Shown: positions 8,876-17,697 of the stretch, piece after piece
How the letters are laid out: every line of letters begins with the position of its first letter
Position numbering within the stretch: position 1 is the first letter of the stretch
Source of the DNA: Allocoprobacillus sp002160865
Lineage (GTDB): Bacteria > Bacillota_I > Bacilli_A > Erysipelotrichales > Coprobacillaceae
Direction of reading: 5' to 3'
Assembly (NCBI RefSeq): GCF_042850985.1
Contig: NZ_AP031415.1
Span: 248,001-312,000 of the forward strand
Length of the DNA: 64,000 nt
Made by a program: the position numbers and the translations under genes
The notes under the pieces: model-generated
Told to the model about the DNA's origin: nothing
Database searches by the model: none
The model's input: only the letters and a program-made list of their open reading frames with translations

Positions 8876-9358
8876 CTAATCATATTTTGAAGTCCTCAAA
8901 ACGTTAGTAATAATTGTTATGAGAAGATTAAAGAAGTATTTAGAATCCAAATGTAATCTTTTTATTCGTGGTGGCAATGGCATATATAATTTTATTTTTT
9001 TGAAATCTTCTTCAATTAAAATATCTTCTTGAAATAAGGTACTTACTCTTTTTAATGATTTAATCTTCTTTCTCACAGAACCCTTAATACTATTTTCATA
9101 TTTTCCTTTTTTATGAAAATTAAAGTCCAATAAGTGTTCCATCATAGCATTTATCAAAAATGAAGCGGCGGATAAATTTACATTTATTCCACTAAGATGG
9201 AGAAAATTATCTTTTTTGCTGCAAGAATATAGTAATTTTTTCTTGAAATCTTTAGAACGAATGAGATATTGATGGGTGACAAAAACTTCCTTATATTTCT
9301 TTGATTCAGTTATTGTGATTTCTTTTACTCTTATTTTAAAAGAAGTTTGTTCAACCAT
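8876..9358 (-). CDS. Hypothetical protein
   Basis: A 160-residue, Lys/Phe-rich basic protein that I do not recognise. It has no signal peptide, no clear membrane span and no known motif. No good ribosome-binding site precedes the ATG at 9358, so the real start may differ or the gene may be poorly expressed. Base composition resembles its neighbours. It is convergent with the membrane-protein gene upstream. It may be a lineage-specific gene or a chance open frame. Confidence 0.45.
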   Translation of the reverse strand: MVEQTSFKIRVKEITITESKKYKEVFVTHQYLIRSKDFKKKLLYSCSKKDNFLHLSGINVNLSAASFLINAMMEHLLDFNFHKKGKYENSIKGSVRKKIKSLKRVSTLFQEDILIEEDFKKIKLYMPLPPRIKRLHLDSKYFFNLLITIITNVLRTSKYD

Positions 9359-9954
9359 ATGTTCATCTTCGTTTCTATGAAATCATAAAGGGGATTAATC
9401 GCCCTTTGATTTTTAATGGATATGGTTTTTTGAGGTTTCCATACCGATCATTTTTTCATATATATATTAACATGCCGGTAGAAAAGGTTAATGTATATCC
9501 ATTAATAATAGTTTATTCTTTTTGTATTGGTTTATGTATTTTTTAATTAGTAAGATACTCTTATTTTAAATAGAGGGATAATAAGAAAAATTAATATTGA
9601 AGGATTAGTTGATTGTGGATAATCATTTGTTAAACTATGCAGCTTGGATTCATTTTATGTAACGATCAAGGCAATATTGATATGCAGTATGCATTAGGGG
9701 CTTAAGCCATAATATTTTTGAAAACTCAAAATTATTAATCATAAAAAGAATATAAGCATTTTTTAAATAATCATTCTAATAAATCTTGTTATATTTCAGT
9801 GAAATCATAGCTATAGAGATATAAAAAATGATAAAGAATGAATAAAATTTGTTAAATTGTTAAATTCTCGTGCGATATTGATTATCAAAGTTGGTGGTGT
9901 TTTTCTTGGAACTTTTTTATAATGGAATTATCAAAAGACAAGGAGGATTGTACA
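9359..9954. other. Intergenic region, no supported gene
   Basis: About 600 AT-rich bases. A weak hairpin (AAAGGG with CCCTTT, about 9389-9410) lies near the left end. A 22-codon open stretch at 9642-9710 has no ribosome-binding site and is probably noise or a gene remnant. Nothing else is supported. Confidence 0.5.
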
Positions 9955-10407
9955 ATGAATTTAGGAAATAGTTTATTTCATGCAAGGAAGAAAAGAGGAT
10001 TATCACAAGAAGAAGTTGCCCAAAAGATTGGGGTAAGTAGGCAAACTATATCAAAATGGGAAACAAATGAAACCATTCCAGATATTTATCAATCTAAAAA
10101 GATGGCAAAACTCTATAATGTTTCGCTTGATGAATTAATTGAATTTGATGTTGATTTACAAGAAATAGAAGAAATGATTGAAAAGAGTGATGATAAAATC
10201 AATGAAAAAGTGAATTGGACAAATGCGTGGGGTAAGAAATATCCCATACTTCTTCAATATCAAAGTGAAGTTAATACAGCAAATTATGCATTTCGAATTA
10301 CAAAAATGTTTGATGAAATAAAAGATGAATATGGCTACACAAAACAAGATGCCATGCTCGTTCTTAAAGATATTTTATACAATGCTTATAAAAGCTGGAA
10401 CAAATGA
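9955..10407 (+). CDS. XRE-family transcriptional regulator
   Basis: A 150-residue regulator with an N-terminal XRE helix-turn-helix (LFHARKKRGLSQEEVAQKIGVSRQTISKWE) and a C-terminal acidic tail of about 80 residues with no known domain. AAGGAGG precedes the ATG at 9955 at ideal spacing; an earlier in-frame ATG at 9922 lacks one. Such two-part XRE proteins are common in Firmicutes as local regulators. It lies about 175 bp upstream of hsp20, but a separate promoter intervenes, so there is no evidence that it controls hsp20. Confidence 0.88.
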   Translation: MNLGNSLFHARKKRGLSQEEVAQKIGVSRQTISKWETNETIPDIYQSKKMAKLYNVSLDELIEFDVDLQEIEEMIEKSDDKINEKVNWTNAWGKKYPILLQYQSEVNTANYAFRITKMFDEIKDEYGYTKQDAMLVLKDILYNAYKSWNK

Positions 10408-10431
10408 TGTCAATTATGTGAAAAAATGTTT

Positions 10432-10474
10432 TTAGCACTCTAGACTTGACTCTGCTAAAATAGAGGACTATAAT
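10432..10474 (+). promoter_or_regulatory. hsp20 promoter overlapped by a CIRCE-like HrcA operator
   Basis: TTGACT (10446-10451), a 17-bp spacer and TATAAT (10469-10474) form a strong sigma-A promoter. TTAGCACTC (10432-10440), nine bases and CTCTGCTAA (10450-10458) match the CIRCE consensus TTAGCACTC-N9-GAGTGCTAA at 15 of 18 positions, with an exact left arm. The operator covers the minus-35 box, as expected for HrcA repression. Confidence 0.7.
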
Positions 10475-10492
10475 ATAAATAGAAATAAGGAA

Positions 10493-10545
10493 AGAGAATG
10501 AAAAAGGCAATCCTTACTTCTCATATCAAACATTGTTCATTCTCT
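10493..10545 (+). other. Hairpin in the hsp20 5' leader
   Basis: AGAGAATGAA (10493-10502) is exactly complementary to TTCATTCTCT (10536-10545), giving a 10-bp stem in the roughly 100-nt untranslated leader. It does not itself include the ribosome-binding site at 10570. Confidence 0.5.
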
Positions 10546-10582
10546 AACAATGCTTAGAATTGTTTTTCAAGAGGTGATATTT

Positions 10583-11026
10583 ATGTTAATGCCTAGTATT
10601 TTTGGAGAAAGTTTATTTGATGATTGGTTTGATGATTTAGATAAGGAATTCTTTGGAAAGAAGAATCCATTGTATGGAAAACATTCAAGAAATATGATGA
10701 AAACAGATGTACGTGAAACAGAAGGAACATATGAATTGGATGTGGATCTTCCAGGCTTTAAGAAAGAGGATGTGGAATTGACATTTGAACAAGGATATTT
10801 GACAATCTCAGCTAAGAAGAACTTGAATAAAGATGAAAAGAATAAAGATGGACAATATATCCGACAGGAAAGATATGCAGGAAGCATGAGTCGAAGCTTC
10901 TATGTAGGAGAAAGTGTTCCACAGAGTGATATTAAAGCAAAATTTGAAGATGGTGTTTTAAGAATTTCAATTCCAAAACAGGATATGAAAGTCATTGAAA
11001 ACAACAACACAATCATGATTGACTAA
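10583..11026 (+). CDS. Hsp20/alpha-crystallin family small heat-shock protein
   Basis: A 147-residue ATP-independent holdase chaperone. The alpha-crystallin domain begins near residue 42 (DVRETEGTYELDVDLPGFKKEDV) and contains the conserved GYLTISA strand and the ending FEDGVLRISIPK; a short tail follows. The start is set at 10583 behind AGAGGTG; an in-frame ATG at 10550 lies inside the leader. A CIRCE-like operator and a leader hairpin indicate heat-shock control. It is monocistronic and ends in a terminator. Confidence 0.95.
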   Translation: MLMPSIFGESLFDDWFDDLDKEFFGKKNPLYGKHSRNMMKTDVRETEGTYELDVDLPGFKKEDVELTFEQGYLTISAKKNLNKDEKNKDGQYIRQERYAGSMSRSFYVGESVPQSDIKAKFEDGVLRISIPKQDMKVIENNNTIMID

Positions 11027-11049
11027 GCAGGGAAAAATCCCTGCTTTAC
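11025..11049 (+). terminator. Intrinsic terminator after hsp20
   Basis: AAGCAGGGA pairs with TCCCTGCTT immediately after the stop codon. A second small hairpin (AAGTGG with CCACTT, 11164-11179) followed by Ts lies further downstream. Confidence 0.7.
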
Positions 11050-11188
11050 TTATTCTTAATCAAAATTTTAGGTAATAAGATAGTAGATAAGAAAAAAAGT
11101 TTATATATTATAAGCAGTTATCAGGTTTTCTCTCCACATTTAACATTCTTTATACTGATAACCAAGTGGGCAACCACTTTTTATAAAT

Positions 11189-11222
11189 AAAAAGATTCCT
11201 TCAAAACGAAAGGAATCTTTTT
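11189..11222. terminator. Bidirectional terminator between hsp20 and ybjQ-like gene
   Basis: AAAAGATTCCTT pairs with AAGGAATCTTTT, with A/T runs on both sides, serving the converging units. Confidence 0.75.
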
Positions 11223-11224
11223 GG

Positions 11225-11545
11225 TTATCTGACAATCACAGCAGTTCCAGAAACAGTCACCATCAACATGCCATTATCAGCACCTAAAACTTCATAATCA
11301 ACATCAATACCCACCACAGCATTTGCCCCTTTTTCACGAGCACGTTCTTCTAATTCCTGTAATGCTTTTTCTCTGGCTTCCAAAAGTTCATTTTCATATG
11401 TTGCTGATCTGCCACCAAAGATATTAGATAAACCAGCTGTGAAATCTTTGATAAAATTAATACCAGAAATCACTTCACCAAAAACAATTCCTTTGTATTC
11501 CATAATTTCTTTTCCTTCAATAGAAGGAGTTGTTGTTAAAATCAT
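11225..11545 (-). CDS. YbjQ/UPF0145 family protein
   Basis: A 106-residue member of UPF0145 (YbjQ), a small family predicted to form pentameric or decameric heavy-metal-binding-like folds. The start MILTTTPSIEGKEI, the central GVVFGEVISG-like strand and the C-terminal GANAVVGIDVDYEV motif are typical. Its function is unknown. The start at 11545 is chosen because TTAGGAGG precedes it; the same frame stays open for 40 codons upstream but overlaps the ychF promoter region. It is divergent from ychF. Confidence 0.88.
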   Translation of the reverse strand: MILTTTPSIEGKEIMEYKGIVFGEVISGINFIKDFTAGLSNIFGGRSATYENELLEAREKALQELEERAREKGANAVVGIDVDYEVLGADNGMLMVTVSGTAVIVR

Positions 11546-11658
11546 ATTCTCGCCTCCTAACTTTAATATATCATATTTGTTTGGAAAAGATATGAATAAG
11601 AATTGCCTTTTTAATAATTTTTCGCTAAAATGGAATGGAGTTAAGGAGTGATGAAAAG

Positions 11659-12759
11659 ATGGCATTAACAGCCGGAATTGTTGGACTTCCTAATGTAGGT
11701 AAGTCAACATTATTTAATGCAATTACAAATGCACAGGTTGAAGCAGCAAACTATCCATTTGCGACAATTGATCCTAATGTAGGTGTTGTGGAAGTTCCTG
11801 ATTATCGTTTAGATGAATTAACAAAGATTTTTAATCCTAAAAAGACAATTCCTACAACATTTGAATTTACTGATATTGCAGGTTTGGTCAAAGGAGCAAG
11901 TCGTGGAGAAGGTTTAGGAAATAAGTTTTTAGCAAACATTCGTGAAACAGATGCAATTTGTGAAGTTGTTCGTTGTTTTAGAGATAAAGATATTACTCAT
12001 GTAGATGGGGATGTAGATCCTGTTAGAGATGTGGAAACAATCAATTTAGAATTGATTTTTGCTGATTTGGAAACAGTGGAAAAGCGTATTGGTAAAATTG
12101 AAAAGAAAGCTAAATCTGGTGATAAAGAAGCAAAGGCTGAAATGGAAGTTTTAGAACCTTTAAAAGAAACTTTAGAAGCTGGAAAACCAGCGAGAGTATT
12201 ATCTTTTTCTAAAGAGGAAATGGATATTGTTAAACAATACACATTATTGACAATGAAGCCTTTAATTTATGTAGCTAATCTTGGAGAAGAAGATTTAGAA
12301 AATCCAGAAAGTAATCCTTATTATGTTCAATTAAAAGAATATGCTGAAAAAGAAAACTGTGATGTTGTTCCTATCTGTGCCAAGATTGAAAGTGAACTTG
12401 TTGGTTTAGATAAAGAAGAAAAACAGATGTTTTTAGATGATTTAGGTATTGATGAAAGTGGTTTAGATAAGTTAATTAAAGAAGCCTATGCTTTGCTAGG
12501 TTTAAATACTTTCTTTACAGTTGGAGCAGATGAAGTGAGAGCCTGGACATTTAAAAAAGGTATGTTGGCACCAGGAATGGCAGGAATTATTCATACTGAT
12601 TTCCAAAGAGGATTTATTAAAGCAGAAACATATAGCTATGATGATTTAATGGAATATGGTAGTGAACATGCTTTAAGAGAAGCTGGAAAAATTCGTCAGG
12701 AAGGGAAACAATATGTAGGACATGATGGTGATATTATGTTCTTTAAGTTTAATGTTTAA
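11659..12759 (+). CDS. ychF: Redox-regulated ATPase YchF (OLA1 family)
   Basis: A 366-residue TRAFAC-class P-loop protein that prefers ATP to GTP and associates with ribosomes. Walker A is GLPNVGKST (residues 8-16), switch II is DIAGLVKGAS, and the base-specificity motif is NLGE (NxxE) rather than the GTPase NKxD. The C-terminal TGS-like domain ends GHDGDIMFFKFNV, the family's usual terminus. AAGGAG lies 10 bp before the ATG at 11659; an earlier in-frame ATG at 11635 is unsupported. The stop overlaps the sortase start (TAATG), so the two are co-translated. Confidence 0.97.
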   Translation: MALTAGIVGLPNVGKSTLFNAITNAQVEAANYPFATIDPNVGVVEVPDYRLDELTKIFNPKKTIPTTFEFTDIAGLVKGASRGEGLGNKFLANIRETDAICEVVRCFRDKDITHVDGDVDPVRDVETINLELIFADLETVEKRIGKIEKKAKSGDKEAKAEMEVLEPLKETLEAGKPARVLSFSKEEMDIVKQYTLLTMKPLIYVANLGEEDLENPESNPYYVQLKEYAEKENCDVVPICAKIESELVGLDKEEKQMFLDDLGIDESGLDKLIKEAYALLGLNTFFTVGADEVRAWTFKKGMLAPGMAGIIHTDFQRGFIKAETYSYDDLMEYGSEHALREAGKIRQEGKQYVGHDGDIMFFKFNV

Positions 12760-13484
12760 TGAAAAAGATTATTAGAAGAATATTACTTGTTGTTTGTATA
12801 TGTGTTTTTCTTTTTTCAGCTTTTCAATTGGGAAAGATATTCTATAATTATTATACTATTGAAAAAGAGAGTACAGAACTTATTACAAAATATGTAGAAG
12901 AACCCAAAGAAGATGAAAATGATCCATTAAAACGTGTTATTAATTTTGAAGAACTTCAAAATATCAATTCAGATGTGATAGGATGGTTATATATTCCAGA
13001 TACAAAGATTGATGAGCCTATTCTTAAGGGGGAAAATAATGATACATATTTGCGTACTGACTTATATATGAAAGCAAATACGGCAGGAAATCTTTTTATT
13101 GATGAAATCAATTCAAGAGATTTTAGTGATGATAATACAATTATCTATGGACATAATATGAAAAATGGTTCTCGTTTTCATGATTTAAGATACTTCGTAG
13201 AAAAAGATTATTTTAATGAACACCAAAATATTTATATTTACTTACCAGATGGAAGTATTAATATTTATCAAGGTGTAGCTTCTGCGGTCATTGATTCAAG
13301 AAGTGATTTATATCAAAAAGGTATTGATTATCAAAAATATATGAATCAAGTCAAGAGTGAAGCTTCTGTTTATCAAAATGTCAGTGAAAAACAAGTCAAT
13401 ATGATTATGTTAAGTACATGTTATACTGGAACTGAAAATAGATATGTTGTTTATGGACAGTTAAAAGAAAACTATAAGAGGTAA
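12759..13484 (+). CDS. Class B sortase
   Basis: A 241-residue transpeptidase anchored by an N-terminal membrane segment (residues about 6-24). Class B features are the start of the beta-barrel DVIGWLYIPDTKIDEPIL, the catalytic His in TIIYGHNM, the Cys in LSTCYTG and the Arg in ENRYVVYG. It would join sorting-signal proteins to peptidoglycan or polymerise pilins. No sortase substrate or pilus gene is next to it, so it probably acts on proteins encoded elsewhere. It is co-transcribed with ychF through a one-base stop/start overlap. Confidence 0.92.
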   Translation: MKKIIRRILLVVCICVFLFSAFQLGKIFYNYYTIEKESTELITKYVEEPKEDENDPLKRVINFEELQNINSDVIGWLYIPDTKIDEPILKGENNDTYLRTDLYMKANTAGNLFIDEINSRDFSDDNTIIYGHNMKNGSRFHDLRYFVEKDYFNEHQNIYIYLPDGSINIYQGVASAVIDSRSDLYQKGIDYQKYMNQVKSEASVYQNVSEKQVNMIMLSTCYTGTENRYVVYGQLKENYKR

Positions 13485-13508
13485 TGTTAAAGCATTATCT
13501 CTTTTTTT
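13477..13508 (+). terminator. Intrinsic terminator after the sortase gene
   Basis: AGAGGTAATG pairs with CATTATCTCT and is followed by a run of Ts. Confidence 0.75.
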
Positions 13509-13603
13509 GGTAAATAATGCAAAATAATAAAATGATTAAATATAAAGAAAACGTTAATAATTTCAAATAGAGTTCATATGATAGAAAGGAAAAGAGGTGT
13601 CAT

Positions 13604-15604
13604 ATGCTTACACAATTTCATGAACAGGCACAAAAAGCCATTGTTATTGCTGAAAGTATAGCGTTTGATTTGGGGCATAGTCATGTAGGAAGTGAGCATC
13701 TTTTATTATCATTATTAAAAATGAAAGAAATCCCTTTAACAAAAATGTTAAAAACCTATCATGTTGATGATGATGTCATTTATAAAGATATAGTCAGGTT
13801 GTTTGGCAAAAAAGATATTCAACCTTTTTATATGGAATATAGTGAAGTTGTAAAAAAGATATTAGAAGAAGCTATTCGTCTCACACATGAAAGAAAAGAA
13901 AGTAAAGTGACAATCAATACTTTATGTTTGGCTTTACTACTGCAAAGAGAAAGTGTTGCTGTAGAATTATTAAACAAATATCATGTTTCATTTAATCAGT
14001 TAAAAGAAAAATTAAGTGAAAAACAATCCCTTCTTTATGAATTAGATAAAATACATGAATTAATTAATTTTAATGAACGTGTAAAAAACGAAAATCGTTT
14101 GATGATAGGAAGGGAACAGGAGTTAGAACAACTTTTTTTAACACTTTGTAAGAAAGAAAAAAATAATGTTTTATTGATAGGTAAAGCAGGTGTAGGAAAG
14201 ACTGCATTAGTAGAAAAACTAGCATATAAGATTAATCAAAAAGAAGTTCCTGCCTTATTACAAAACAAAGTGATTTATGAATTAAGTTTATCAAGTATTG
14301 TTGCTGGAACAAAGTATCGTGGAGAATTTGAAGAAAAATTCAAAAAATTAATTGATAAGGTCATTCAAGCTAAAGATGCAATTTTATTTATAGATGAAAT
14401 TCATAATTTAATAGGGGCTGGAGGAGCTGAAGGAGCTATTGATGCATCTAATATTTTAAAACCTTTTTTAGCAAGAAAGGATTTAACTTTGATTGGAGCG
14501 ACAACCATTGAAGAATATTATCAATACTTTGAAAAAGATCAAGCGATGAACAGACGTTTTTCAATATTGAAAATCAATGAAAATACAAAAGAAGAAACCA
14601 AAGATATTCTTTTAGGACTTAAAAAGCAATATGAAAATTATCATCATATTCATATCCCTAATGAACGACTTGATGAAATTATAGACCTTTGCGATCAATA
14701 TTTACTTTCACGTGTTTTTCCAGATAAAGCCTTAGATGTTTTGGATTTATCTTGTGTCAAAGCTATATTTCAAAACGAACAGGTTTTACAGACATGTCAT
14801 ATTGAAAAAGTGATAGAAGAAATTTCAGGAAGTTGTTTACAAGAAAGTTCTTATCTTGATATTGAACAGACACTTCATCAACATATTATTGGACAACAGG
14901 AAGCAATTCATCAATTGGTAGAATCTTTAGAATCGCTTGCTCAATATCCTCATTCACATCGTCCTAAAGGTGTTTATTTATTAACAGGAAGCAGTGGTGT
15001 TGGAAAAACCGAAACAGCAAAGATTCTAGCGAAAACTTTGCATAAACACTTTATCAAATTAGATATGTCAGAATATAGTGATGCAACTAGTGTCAACAAA
15101 CTTATTGGGTCTTCTCCAGGTTATATTGGTTTTGATCAGCAATCTTTTTTATTTCATGATATGATTTTATATCCCGATAGTATCGTTTTATTAGATGAAA
15201 TTGAAAAAGCCCATCCACAAGTTATGCATTTATTTTTACAAGTCTTTGATGAAGGTATTTTAAAGGATCATCAACATCATATTCTTTCTTTTAAAGATAC
15301 TATTATTATGATGACATCTAATATTACAAGACAAAATCAACCTGTGGTAGGTTTTAAAAAGAAACTTCAATCACACCAATATTTAGAATCGTTCTTTTCT
15401 AAAGAATTTTTAAATCGTATAGATGAAATTATTGAATATCAACCATTACAAAAACAACATCTTCAACAAATTCTTTTAAATCAAACTCCAATCCCTTTAA
15501 CAGATTGTATGATTAAAGATATTTTAACAAATTATGATTGTCAACAAGGAGCAAGAACGCTTTTAAAAGAAATGAAGAAGTATCTTGTTTCTAGAAATAG
15601 ATAG
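13604..15604 (+). CDS. ClpC-like ATP-dependent unfoldase, short form
   Basis: A 666-residue Clp/Hsp100 ATPase. It has the double-repeat N domain (residues 1-140), then D1 with Walker A GKAGVGKT (about 193) and Walker B LFIDEIHN (about 261), then D2 with Walker A GSSGVGKT (about 461) and Walker B VLLDEIEKAHP (about 528). A VGF tripeptide before FFSKEFLNRIDEI matches the ClpP-contact loop, so it probably feeds ClpP. Compared with ClpC (about 810 residues) it lacks the coiled-coil M domain, and no zinc finger is present. AGAGGTG precedes the ATG. No CtsR-like operator was noticed. It is monocistronic. Confidence 0.92.
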   Translation: MLTQFHEQAQKAIVIAESIAFDLGHSHVGSEHLLLSLLKMKEIPLTKMLKTYHVDDDVIYKDIVRLFGKKDIQPFYMEYSEVVKKILEEAIRLTHERKESKVTINTLCLALLLQRESVAVELLNKYHVSFNQLKEKLSEKQSLLYELDKIHELINFNERVKNENRLMIGREQELEQLFLTLCKKEKNNVLLIGKAGVGKTALVEKLAYKINQKEVPALLQNKVIYELSLSSIVAGTKYRGEFEEKFKKLIDKVIQAKDAILFIDEIHNLIGAGGAEGAIDASNILKPFLARKDLTLIGATTIEEYYQYFEKDQAMNRRFSILKINENTKEETKDILLGLKKQYENYHHIHIPNERLDEIIDLCDQYLLSRVFPDKALDVLDLSCVKAIFQNEQVLQTCHIEKVIEEISGSCLQESSYLDIEQTLHQHIIGQQEAIHQLVESLESLAQYPHSHRPKGVYLLTGSSGVGKTETAKILAKTLHKHFIKLDMSEYSDATSVNKLIGSSPGYIGFDQQSFLFHDMILYPDSIVLLDEIEKAHPQVMHLFLQVFDEGILKDHQHHILSFKDTIIMMTSNITRQNQPVVGFKKKLQSHQYLESFFSKEFLNRIDEIIEYQPLQKQHLQQILLNQTPIPLTDCMIKDILTNYDCQQGARTLLKEMKKYLVSRNR

Positions 15605-15629
15605 TGCCATTGTGAAGTGGCACTTTTTG
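15603..15629 (+). terminator. Intrinsic terminator after the clpC-like gene
   Basis: AGTGCCA and TGGCACT flank a short loop and are followed by Ts. Confidence 0.75.
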
Positions 15630-15691
15630 CATGAAAAGAAATTGATAATTAGGTTATTTATGCTAAAATAGGATTTCGTGAGGTGAAAGAA

Positions 15692-16810
15692 ATGAGGAGA
15701 ATATGGGGAATCATAAAGAAAGATACGGTTTTAATGATAGCTTGGATTTTAGCTATCTTATCTTGCTTTTTTGTGAAACCTTCTTTTGAGTATTTAGGAT
15801 ATATTGATTATACAACTTTAGCTTTATTATTTTGTTTAATGGTTATAGTGAATGGTTTGCAAAATATCCAATTATTTCAACAGATTGCTATCTTTTTTAT
15901 GAAGAAAATCAAAACAACCAGACAATTAGACTTATTGCTTGTAGGATTATGTTTTTTATTGAGTATGTTAATAACAAATGATGTTGCATTAATTACTTTT
16001 GTTCCTCTAACAATTGTTGTTTTAAAAATATTAAGGATGGAAGAAAGAGTCGTTCATATCGTTGTTTTACAAACTTTAGCTGCTAATTTAGGGAGTATGT
16101 GTACACCAATAGGAAATCCACAAAATCTTTTCTTGTATACTTATTTTGATATGTCCTTGAGTCATTTTATGATAACGATTTTACCATTTGTCATGTTATC
16201 TTTGATACTTTTATTGATACATATATTTATGCATAGAAATCAATCCATTGAAACACCAAAGATTTATCAAAAAGAAGATACGAATATCACTTATCTATGG
16301 ATTTATATGATTTTATTTGTATTATGTATTTTAAGTGTTTTGCATCTTTTAAGTATTTTTTATTTATTACCTGTTATAATGATTGTATGTGGTTTTATGG
16401 ACTATAAAATCATCGTAAAAGTAGATTATTTATTATTGTTGACATTTGTTGGTTTCTTTATTTTTATAGGAAATTTAAAGAATATAGATATGATTGCACA
16501 ATTTTTAAATCAGATTGTCAATGGTTATGAAATGATTATCAGTGTTATTTGTTCACAAGTATTTTCTAATGTTCCAACAGCAATATTATTATCTGGATTT
16601 ACAAAGAATGTTTATGATTTATTGATAGGTGTCAATATTGGAGGGTTAGGAACATTCATTGCTTCAATGGCTTCGCTGATATCTTATAAGTATATAACAC
16701 GTATTTATCCGCAATATAAAAAACGTTATTTTATGTCTTTTACAAAATATAATATCATTGATTTAATTGTATTAGTGATTTCAGCAGAAATATTTTTGTT
16801 GATTGTATAA
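15692..16810 (+). CDS. SLC13/ArsB-type anion transporter
   Basis: A 372-residue polytopic membrane protein with about ten hydrophobic segments. The conserved motif TNDVALITFVPLTI and the later LGSMCTPIGNPQNLFLY are those of the ArsB/NhaD/CitMHS ion transporter superfamily. The substrate (dicarboxylate, arsenite or another anion) is not determined, and no arsenic or citrate genes flank it. The ATG at 15692 is used because GTGAGGTGA precedes it; an in-frame GTG at 15683 lies within that site. It is followed 13 bp later by the DUF3788 gene. Confidence 0.87.
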   Translation: MRRIWGIIKKDTVLMIAWILAILSCFFVKPSFEYLGYIDYTTLALLFCLMVIVNGLQNIQLFQQIAIFFMKKIKTTRQLDLLLVGLCFLLSMLITNDVALITFVPLTIVVLKILRMEERVVHIVVLQTLAANLGSMCTPIGNPQNLFLYTYFDMSLSHFMITILPFVMLSLILLLIHIFMHRNQSIETPKIYQKEDTNITYLWIYMILFVLCILSVLHLLSIFYLLPVIMIVCGFMDYKIIVKVDYLLLLTFVGFFIFIGNLKNIDMIAQFLNQIVNGYEMIISVICSQVFSNVPTAILLSGFTKNVYDLLIGVNIGGLGTFIASMASLISYKYITRIYPQYKKRYFMSFTKYNIIDLIVLVISAEIFLLIV

Positions 16811-16823
16811 GGAGTGAAGGAGT

Positions 16824-17252
16824 ATGTTTGATAGAGATTCACAGGAATGTGTACCAACTTTATCTATGATTAGTCAATATATCCATAATACATTGTGGGA
16901 TGAATTATACTTATATATGGAAAATGAATTTCATGCAAAGCCACAGTATGAGTTCAGCCATTGTAGCTGGGAACATGGCTGGAATGTGAAATTTAAAAAA
17001 GGGAGTCATTCGATATGTACGGTTTATCCACGACAGGGATTTTTGACTGTCATGGTTGTGATTGGACTAAAAGAAAAAGAACTGTTTGAAAAATTGTTAC
17101 CGACAATGGATATACGTATTCAAGACATTTATATGCATACAAAGGAAGGGAATTATCAAAAATGGTTAATGATTGATGTAGAAGATAAAAATCAAGTCTA
17201 TGAAGATTTAAAAACAATATTGCATATAAGAGCTGATGGAAAAATAAAGTGA
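16824..17252 (+). CDS. DUF3788 family protein
   Basis: A 142-residue soluble protein resembling the DUF3788 family. Typical pieces are an N-terminal aromatic stretch, the SWEHGWNVKFKKGSHSICTVYP segment (about residues 47-68) and a following VMVVIGLKEKE strand. The function is unknown; the fold resembles small YdhG-like proteins. GGAGTGAAGGAG precedes the start. It lies 13 bp after the transporter gene and is probably co-transcribed with it. Confidence 0.75.
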   Translation: MFDRDSQECVPTLSMISQYIHNTLWDELYLYMENEFHAKPQYEFSHCSWEHGWNVKFKKGSHSICTVYPRQGFLTVMVVIGLKEKELFEKLLPTMDIRIQDIYMHTKEGNYQKWLMIDVEDKNQVYEDLKTILHIRADGKIK

Positions 17253-17290
17253 TTGTAGAAGTAAAATTATTTTGATTATACCGTTACTTA

Positions 17291-17319
17291 TTGACAAAAA
17301 GGTGGATTTATGGTATAAA
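17291..17319 (+). promoter_or_regulatory. Sigma-A promoter of rpsF-ssb-rpsR
   Basis: TTGACA (17291-17296), a 17-bp spacer and TATAAA (17314-17319) lie about 78 bp before rpsF. Confidence 0.75.
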
Positions 17320-17348
17320 CTTTTTTGCATGTAATATATTTACTGCCT

Positions 17349-17369
17349 GTCTATATGAAGAATATAGAC
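17349..17369 (+). promoter_or_regulatory. Leader hairpin before rpsF (possible S6:S18 autoregulatory element)
   Basis: GTCTATAT (17349-17356) pairs with ATATAGAC (17362-17369) just upstream of the rpsF ribosome-binding site. S6:S18 complexes are known to bind leader hairpins in many bacteria; a match to that motif is only suspected here. Confidence 0.4.
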
Positions 17370-17396
17370 CATTAGACCATAGGAGGAGGTAAAAAG

Positions 17397-17684
17397 ATGA
17401 ATAAATACGAAATCATGTTTATTGTAAAACCTGACGTTGAAGAAGAAACAAGAAATGCATTAATCGAAAACTTCAAAAACATTTTAACAAATGGTGAAGG
17501 AACTGTAGATAATGTCAACGAATGGGGATTACGTGATTTTGCTTATGAAATTCAGGATTACAAAAAAGGATACTATGTTGTTATTGATACAACAACAACT
17601 CCTGCAAACATTTCTGAATTTGAACGTATTTCACGTATCAACGCAAACGTTATCCGTCATATGACTCTTAGAAAATCTAAATAA
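17397..17684 (+). CDS. rpsF: 30S ribosomal protein S6
   Basis: A 95-residue S6 protein of the small-subunit platform, where it dimerises with S18. The start MNKYEIMFIVKPDVEEE, the WGLRDFAYEIQDYKKGYYVV segment and the end NVIRHMTLR are classic. AGGAGGAGGT is ideally placed. It heads the conserved rpsF-ssb-rpsR operon, with ssb starting 13 bp later. Confidence 0.98.
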   Translation: MNKYEIMFIVKPDVEEETRNALIENFKNILTNGEGTVDNVNEWGLRDFAYEIQDYKKGYYVVIDTTTTPANISEFERISRINANVIRHMTLRKSK

Positions 17685-17697
17685 GAGGTGAGTTCTG

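Noticed and set aside
9642..9710. 22-codon open frame before the XRE gene
   Set aside because: No ribosome-binding site and no recognisable family; too short to support as a gene.
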